From positions 97,698,001-97,762,000 of the forward strand of contig NC_133167.1 of the NCBI RefSeq assembly GCF_040802235.1: a DNA stretch of 64,000 bases, written 5' to 3'. The DNA comes from Manis javanica. Taxonomy: Eukaryota > Chordata > Mammalia > Pholidota > Manidae. Positions 61,701 to 64,000 of the stretch are shown one piece after another (the first letter of the stretch is position 1; each line of letters opens with the position of its first letter). The notes beneath the pieces were generated by a model. The model was not told where the DNA came from, did not search any database, and saw only the letters and a program-made list of their open reading frames with translations. A program made the translations under genes and the position numbers.

Positions 61701-63549
61701 CATTTCATTAAAGACTTGTGAAAGCAGCATCCCAGACCAATAACCAGTGGCTGGACTATATTTTGACAACCACTATTCTAGATAAGAATTATTAAATTCC
61801 TAAGAGGGGCTCTTGATTCTTCTCACTCTAAAATTAGCTTTTAAAACACTTTTGCTTGAAAAAATAATTAAGACCAAAAAAAAAGCAGCCTCTGACATCT
61901 GAAACTACTCTGAAGGTCACCATTAGGTCTCAATATTATTACCACCTGGTTTGACCCTCCCAGGCGGGTTACTTCTCTTCTCATGCTGAACATAACCAAT
62001 CTCACAGAATACATACCTCAGTTGAGGTTACTCTGAGACATAAGATGAGACAAAGCAAGGCCAGTTCATGATTCTAAGCACAAAAACAAGGGTATTGTGC
62101 AACTCACAAAACAGCAAACACCCCCTTCTCTTACTAAATGAATGTTTCTGCTTTACCATAGAACTTCCCCACTTTCTAAAAGCATCCAATCTAGAGTAAA
62201 TCACACAACCAGAGTCCAAATTATGAAACAGGATTCTCCTAATGCCCTTTTACTGAGAGGCCCCCCAGTTGCCCGTAGTGTGCATTCTCCCTCACCGCAA
62301 AGACTAATAATAAACCCAGTTTGTTCACTTACAGGTGTGTTCCCTCATGGTGGCTGGCTGAAGGATATTAATGGTATCCAAGTATTAAATTTGTTAAGAA
62401 TTCCCATAATTCCAACCATTTTAATGCAAATGAATTCCCTACTCACAGTAAAGCAAACTAACTTTATTTTTCCTTATATCTTTCCCCTCCTTGTCCACAT
62501 AGACATATACTGTGTATTTTTGTTACTGAAATCACTGTATATATTAATATGTATTCTCCTATTTGCTTATTTTTATTTATTTGCATTAACACTATCAATT
62601 TTTAATGGCTGAGTAATATCCTACCATGATTTTATTCTTAAAGAATTCCTCCTTGTAGAAATGGAAGAATAAAAAGAAAAGAATGCTCATCTTGCTCCCA
62701 ATCTCAATATCCTACCTAGCTATTCAGGATCATCCTCATCTAGTCTCAGGCCAGATGCACCTAAGTTCGTACTTATCTGATCCGCTGGCAAAGAAAAAAA
62801 TGCAGTCTTAACTCCTTTAAAAAAAAAAAAAAGTTATTATGAAAGAGCCCCAGACTGGACGTCGACGGAGAGGCCTGGCTGTAGACAGACAGCTTCCTTA
62901 AACAACAGTGTGACCTCCGGCTAGACATTTTCTCTCTCGGAGTCTACTTCCTCCTCTGTGAAATAGAACACTGCCTCTTGCAATGATCAGTCTGTGTTCC
63001 TATGACTCTCCTGCGCGGAAAGAGCCACAGGACAGGCGAGCACGAGGACTCGGGGGTGAAAGCACAGCTGCCCCACTGGGCCCGCCTGGCTGTTCCCACG
63101 CCCTTACTGGAGACGCTCAGGCCTTTCTTGGCTGCAACTTCTTCAGCACTTCGTCACTGGGCAGAGTGCCAAGGCCATCAGTCTGTCCCGTAACTGAGGT
63201 ACTGGAACTTGTAGCAGCTCAGGACACGAGAGGCTGGACCTCGCAGAACAAGGGCAACCCCTCAAATCTGGGGGGGTGGAAATCACAACCAGCGTTCTAC
63301 AGAGCTAAGGATTTCCCCTACAGGTTTGTTCCAGCGTGTACCGAATCAGTCCGGGCAGCGCCCCCCACCCGCTCTGCACCCACCTCCGCGCAGGAAGCCA
63401 CAGACCTGTAGCGCCGCCGCCCCGGCCAGGGATGCCCGCGCTCGCGCGCCCTCTCCGCGCGCTATGCCCCGGACACTCACCGGCGGCGCGTGCTGCGCCC
63501 ACGAGCCGACGGTCAGGAGCACCAGCGTTAGGCGACTGAGGACCAGCAT
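38616..63549 (-). CDS. ASAH1: ASAH1, N-acylsphingosine amidohydrolase 1 (acid ceramidase), 14 exons
   Basis: Acid ceramidase is a lysosomal Ntn-hydrolase that cleaves ceramide to sphingosine and fatty acid. All 14 coding exons are present with AG/GT borders (1179 nt, 392 residues; human 395). The hydrophobic signal peptide [18 protein letters not shown] is about 3 residues shorter than the human one. The precursor self-cleaves before the nucleophilic Cys140 ([11 protein letters not shown]; human Cys143), giving alpha and beta subunits. Catalytic-site residues are kept: Arg156 and Asp159 in HGRNMDFG, Asn317 in TNYDRW, Arg330 in DDRR. N-glycosylation sequons remain at about 170, 192, 256, 283 and 345. 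The human sequon at 342 is lost (NQA). The C-terminus DCPDPCIGW is intact. No disabling mutation was seen. Phase was checked at every junction, so the identification is near certain. Confidence 0.97.
38706..39787 (-). other. ASAH1: ASAH1 intron 13
   Basis: The part near exon 14 is AT-rich. A GC-richer patch lies at about 39100-39340. No exon or named repeat was seen. Confidence 0.55.
39788..39844 (-). CDS. ASAH1: ASAH1 exon 13
   Basis: The exon is 57 nt (19 codons) with acceptor tgttttag and donor gtattt. It encodes [19 protein letters not shown] and keeps the NIS sequon. Confidence 0.95.
39845..40277 (-). other. ASAH1: ASAH1 intron 12, nothing recognised
   Basis: About 430 bp of intron with no named repeat. 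Confidence 0.6.
40278..40401 (-). CDS. ASAH1: ASAH1 exon 12, active-site Asn and Arg
   Basis: The exon is 124 nt with acceptor cctatccag and donor gtaaat. It encodes [20 protein letters not shown] and [21 protein letters not shown]. Asn317 and Arg330 correspond to human Asn320 and Arg333. Human VVQTNY is VEETNY here. The intron to exon 11 is only 101 bp. Confidence 0.95.
40503..40634 (-). CDS. ASAH1: ASAH1 exon 11
   Basis: The exon is 132 nt with acceptor gtatgtag and donor gtaagt. It completes Ser and encodes [40 protein letters not shown] and DVY, plus two bases of Glu. Confidence 0.95.
41030..41566 (+). mobile_element. 501-bp retroposed unit with 18-bp target-site duplication
   Basis: The 18-bp direct repeat aaaaatagatgcagtact flanks it at 41030-41047 and 41549-41566. 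The insert (41048-41548) ends with AATAAA at 41518-41523, then tatgagagatgccctctc and an A tail of about 10. This is the signature of L1-machinery retroposition of a polyadenylated transcript. It contains about 3.5 tandem copies of a 19-bp motif (ttcaccatgtaagaacttg-like) at 41346-41411. There is no long ORF. I do not recognise a source gene. It lies in ASAH1 intron 10, antisense to the gene. Confidence 0.85.
41880..44335 (+). repeat. L1 (LINE-1) ORF2 C-terminal half and 3' UTR, inactive
   Basis: It follows L1 ORF2 in order: gcacgtattccagggaatca, gaaaaagcatctgacaaaat, tttgcagatgacatatcata, ctaggaataaatttaaccaa ggag, ttgtatggaaccacaagaga, gatttcaaactacattgcaa, ccagaagatccaataattcc and cacttctgggtatttattca, then a typical 3' UTR with taccagaggcaggggtagag and an A-rich end. 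The reading frame is broken into short pieces. The 3' UTR resembles laurasiatherian L1s. It is antisense to ASAH1 in intron 10. Confidence 0.92.
43690..43714 (+). repeat. (TA)n microsatellite within L1
   Basis: About 12 TA units replace L1 sequence between aaacaccag and the tacatacatacatatatac tract. It reflects an L1 internal AT expansion with likely local deletion. Confidence 0.85.
44367..44448 (-). CDS. ASAH1: ASAH1 exon 10
   Basis: The exon is 82 nt with acceptor tcttccag and donor gtgatc. It encodes [26 protein letters not shown] plus two bases of Ser. An NST sequon is present. The donor lies about 30 bp from the 3' end of an antisense L1. Confidence 0.95.
44565..44619 (-). CDS. ASAH1: ASAH1 exon 9
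   Basis: The exon is 55 nt with acceptor tttctcag and donor gtgagt. It encodes [18 protein letters not shown] plus one base of Gly. Confidence 0.95.
45019..45163 (-). CDS. ASAH1: ASAH1 exon 8
   Basis: The exon is 145 nt with acceptor cttttgtag and donor gtaagg. It encodes [40 protein letters not shown] and GVLTGLKP. Two N-glycosylation sequons (NNT, NKT) are present. Confidence 0.96.
45205..45435 (+). repeat. MIR SINE
   Basis: It shows the MIR order: caggcgttacactaggcgct, then cctcacaggaactctgcagt, aaaactgaggctcagagaag and ttaagtaactcttccaacat, ending in the attcaaatttaagtctctaa block. It lies in ASAH1 intron 7. Confidence 0.8.
45714..45759 (-). CDS. ASAH1: ASAH1 exon 7, HGRNMDFG motif
   Basis: The exon is 46 nt with acceptor gaattag and donor gtaagt. 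It encodes [14 protein letters not shown] between split Gly codons. Arg156 and Asp159 are active-site residues conserved in acid ceramidase and NAAA. Confidence 0.95.
45760..46664 (-). other. ASAH1: ASAH1 intron 6, nothing recognised
   Basis: About 0.9 kb of intron with only short chance ORFs and no repeat I can name. Confidence 0.55.
46665..46739 (-). CDS. ASAH1: ASAH1 exon 6, catalytic cysteine
   Basis: The exon is 75 nt with acceptor tttcttacag and donor gtaaat. It encodes [24 protein letters not shown] and flanking split Gly codons. The Cys in TLCTS is the autoprocessing nucleophile (Cys140 here). The residue before it is Leu, where human has Ile and mouse Met. Confidence 0.95.
47640..48655 (+). 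repeat. Old L1 3' remnant
   Basis: It has L1 ORF2-end and 3' UTR order: gaactgggagaagacattta, aaaaaatgggcaaagagttt, acaaccactacggaaaactg, then a GC-shifted block and a terminal tacctcaatagaaaaaactg. It is strongly diverged, with a CpG-richer middle, and lies in ASAH1 intron 5. Confidence 0.65.
48700..48778 (-). CDS. ASAH1: ASAH1 exon 5
   Basis: The exon is 79 nt with acceptor tttctaag and donor gtaaag. It encodes [26 protein letters not shown] plus one base of Gly. Confidence 0.95.
49405..49525 (+). repeat. MIR SINE fragment
   Basis: The segments gcactgggctttacacacag, tatgccatttaatcctcaca and agctagtatgtgtctgacc follow MIR. It lies in ASAH1 intron 4. Confidence 0.6.
49800..49990 (+). mobile_element. 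MER20 hAT-Charlie element
   Basis: It contains gatgctcaaccagggctggt, gtgatgtccagaggcacttc, gtcatcacggctgaaggggt and gccagggatgctgctgacca in MER20 order. It is the second MER20 copy in the window and lies in ASAH1 intron 4. Confidence 0.7.
50721..50807 (-). CDS. ASAH1: ASAH1 exon 4
   Basis: The exon is 87 nt (29 codons) with acceptor attttccag and donor gtaaga. It encodes [29 protein letters not shown]. Confidence 0.95.
51228..51318 (-). CDS. ASAH1: ASAH1 exon 3
   Basis: The exon is 91 nt with acceptor ctcattacag and donor gtatgc. It completes Thr and encodes [30 protein letters not shown], ending in phase 0. Human has [19 protein letters not shown]. Confidence 0.95.
51319..56426 (-). other. 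ASAH1: ASAH1 intron 2
   Basis: About 5.1 kb, mostly AT-rich and without named repeats, apart from the unassigned dispersed repeat at 55094-55284. A small block at about 54740-54780 repeats tctgg in tandem. No extra exon was recognised. Confidence 0.5.
55094..55284 (+). repeat. Unassigned dispersed repeat, copy A
   Basis: It aligns over about 190 bp with 57239-57420. Shared blocks are cactgctga, gttgttc, caaaagtccacgtgg, tcactag/ttactag and attgtaaaagt. By eye identity is about 70%, allowing gaps. I cannot name the family. Confidence 0.65.
56427..56473 (-). CDS. ASAH1: ASAH1 exon 2
   Basis: The exon is 47 nt with acceptor ttttttag and donor gtgagt. It encodes [15 protein letters not shown] plus two bases of Thr. 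Cys28 is equivalent to the human alpha-subunit Cys31 that pairs across subunits. Confidence 0.95.
56920..57235 (+). repeat. Probable L2 remnant
   Basis: The pyrimidine-rich order of attgcctaggatgccccctc, ttctaagctccaacactgtc, then the tttgtttgtcattgtctcct and gctcctcgaggtaaag blocks suggests an L2 3' end, diverged. It directly abuts the unassigned repeat at 57239. Confidence 0.45.
57239..57420 (+). repeat. Unassigned dispersed repeat, copy B
   Basis: Partner of 55094-55284 in the same orientation, about 2.1 kb apart, in ASAH1 intron 1. See copy A for the shared blocks. Confidence 0.65.
57421..59954 (-). other. ASAH1: ASAH1 intron 1, middle part, nothing recognised
   Basis: About 2.5 kb of AT-rich intron with short chance ORFs on both strands. 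No repeat was named with confidence. Confidence 0.45.
59955..60400 (-). repeat. MLT1-type MaLR solo LTR, inverted
   Basis: The plus strand shows the antisense MLT1 order: tttcctattgctgctatgac, agtggcttaaatcaacaccg, ctggctccttcctccatctt, caaagctgg, ctgtgattacaccgggttcc, cgggataatccagtattatg, then caggctctggggatgaggac and ccattattcatcctccca. There is no internal retroviral region. It lies in ASAH1 intron 1. Confidence 0.82.
60400..61210 (+). repeat. L2 (LINE-2) fragment
   Basis: It includes aggggcttcccattgttttt, aggataaattacaaaatcct, acaaggtctacagagccctg and gatgatactgttccccatct, standard L2 sense order. The GC-richer upstream part fits L2 less clearly. Confidence 0.7.
61211..62844 (-). other. 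ASAH1: ASAH1 intron 1, nothing recognised
   Basis: About 1.6 kb of AT-rich intron. An A12 tract lies near 62820. No repeat or exon was named. Confidence 0.45.
62845..62990 (+). repeat. MIR SINE fragment
   Basis: The order acagtgtgacctccggctag, then acattttctctctcggagtc, cctcctctgtgaaatagaac resembles the MIR core. Confidence 0.55.
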
Positions 63550-64000
63550 CGTGCGAGAGCCGCCGCCGCTGCCGGGGTAACCCACGGAGGCCTCCGCGGC
63601 ACCTCCTTAACTTGGGGCTGGCCGCGCCCCTGCCGCCGCGTGACCGGCCACCCGGACCGCACCACGCGGGGCGCGGGGACAGCGCGGAGCGCACGGGGTA
63701 GGAAGGACAGGACGGGGCTTCTCCGCGCTGCCTTGGGCAGCCGGAGAGGCCGTTCGGGGCGGAGGCGGGAGCCTCAGCGCGGAGCCTCCGGAGGGAGTCG
63801 CCGCTCGCTGTAGGACTGTGGAGTTGATCGCCACACACCCCCAACCCTGTGAACAGTGGTTGGGCCGAGCCAGGGCCCGCCCCGTGGGTGGGGCCGAGAC
63901 AGCCCCCGGGTCTCGCCCTACGCGGGTCCGCGCACACCTGGGAGCCGGGAGCGGGCCATCGTCAGGTCCCGGCCGCGTGCCGCTGGCCGCCAGGAGGTCC
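63330..64000 (-). promoter_or_regulatory. ASAH1: CpG-island promoter and 5' UTR region of ASAH1
   Basis: The last 0.67 kb is very GC-rich with dense CpG and covers exon 1 and its upstream flank, as expected of a housekeeping lysosomal gene. GC-box-like motifs such as gggcggagg occur. An 8-mer cgcgtgac at 63637-63644, about 90 bp upstream of the ATG, is one mismatch from the CACGTGAC core of the TFEB CLEAR element, a weak match. The transcription start cannot be fixed from sequence. The window ends inside the island. Confidence 0.75.
63481..63549 (-). CDS. ASAH1: ASAH1 exon 1 coding part, signal peptide
   Basis: Start ATG is at 63549-63547, with A at -3 and G at -1 relative to it. It encodes [23 protein letters not shown] (23 codons), then donor gtgagt. 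A longer in-frame reading would need a GTG start at 63585 and is not preferred. The QHAPP at the end matches the human exon-1 junction. Confidence 0.93.

Noticed and set aside
62983..63411. 142-codon plus-strand open frame near the ASAH1 promoter
   Set aside because: It has no recognisable product and runs from an old repeat into the CpG island. It is a chance frame.
63550..63585. Longer ASAH1 N-terminus starting at 63585
   Set aside because: It would need a GTG start. The ATG at 63549 has an A at -3 and directly begins a normal signal peptide.
63305..63937. 210-codon minus-strand open frame over the ASAH1 promoter
   Set aside because: It is out of frame with ASAH1 exon 1, Pro/Arg/Gly-rich, and crosses the exon 1 splice donor. 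Long chance frames are expected in a CpG island.
1..64000. CRISPR arrays, operons, phage or other prokaryotic systems
   Set aside because: Introns, GT-AG splicing, LINEs, MIRs and LTRs show mammalian nuclear DNA. No regularly spaced repeats were seen.

Overview
The window is nuclear DNA of a placental mammal. It holds parts of two well-known protein genes that converge tail to tail, embedded in a typical mammalian landscape of old interspersed repeats. The genes are the 3' third of PCM1 (plus strand, centriolar satellite scaffold) and an apparently complete ASAH1 (minus strand, lysosomal acid ceramidase). This is the same neighbour arrangement as human 8p22. Both genes were identified by translating exons in frame and checking splice sites and codon phase across every junction. 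The PCM1 part reads 714 codons without a break. ASAH1 reads 392 codons from ATG to stop.

Layout. Positions 1-6011 are a PCM1 intron. Positions 6012-32188 carry 16 constitutive PCM1 coding exons plus one probable 57-nt cassette exon at 7889-7945. The PCM1 3' UTR runs to about 33975. The gap between the genes (about 33976-37650) is largely a degraded Tigger1 (pogo-type) DNA transposon. The ASAH1 3' UTR lies at about 37650-38615. Its 14 coding exons follow on the minus strand from 38616 up to the start codon at 63549, and a CpG-island promoter fills the last 0.7 kb of the window.

Repeats: L1 remnants (about 4.35-5.6, 13.4-14.4, 41.9-44.3 and 47.6-48.7 kb), L2 remnants in both orientations, several MIRs, two MLT1-type LTRs, MER5A and MER20 hAT elements, and the Tigger1 copy. 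A 501-bp retroposed unit at 41048-41548 has an 18-bp target-site duplication, a poly(A) signal and an A tail. I saw no Alu, B1/B2, carnivore, ruminant, horse or vesper-bat SINE. The L1 3' sequence looks laurasiatherian, but I cannot fix the order or species.

The two genes are not functionally linked as far as the sequence shows. PCM1 organises centriolar satellites and carries a GABARAP-binding LIR motif in its C-terminus. ASAH1 hydrolyses ceramide in lysosomes. I found no undescribed multi-gene system. The most useful observations are the phase-preserving PCM1 cassette exon, a frame-shifting candidate exon in ASAH1, the retroposed 501-bp family, an L1 ending about 30 bp from an ASAH1 splice donor, an unnamed repeat family with two copies, and lineage substitutions around the ASAH1 autocleavage and active sites.
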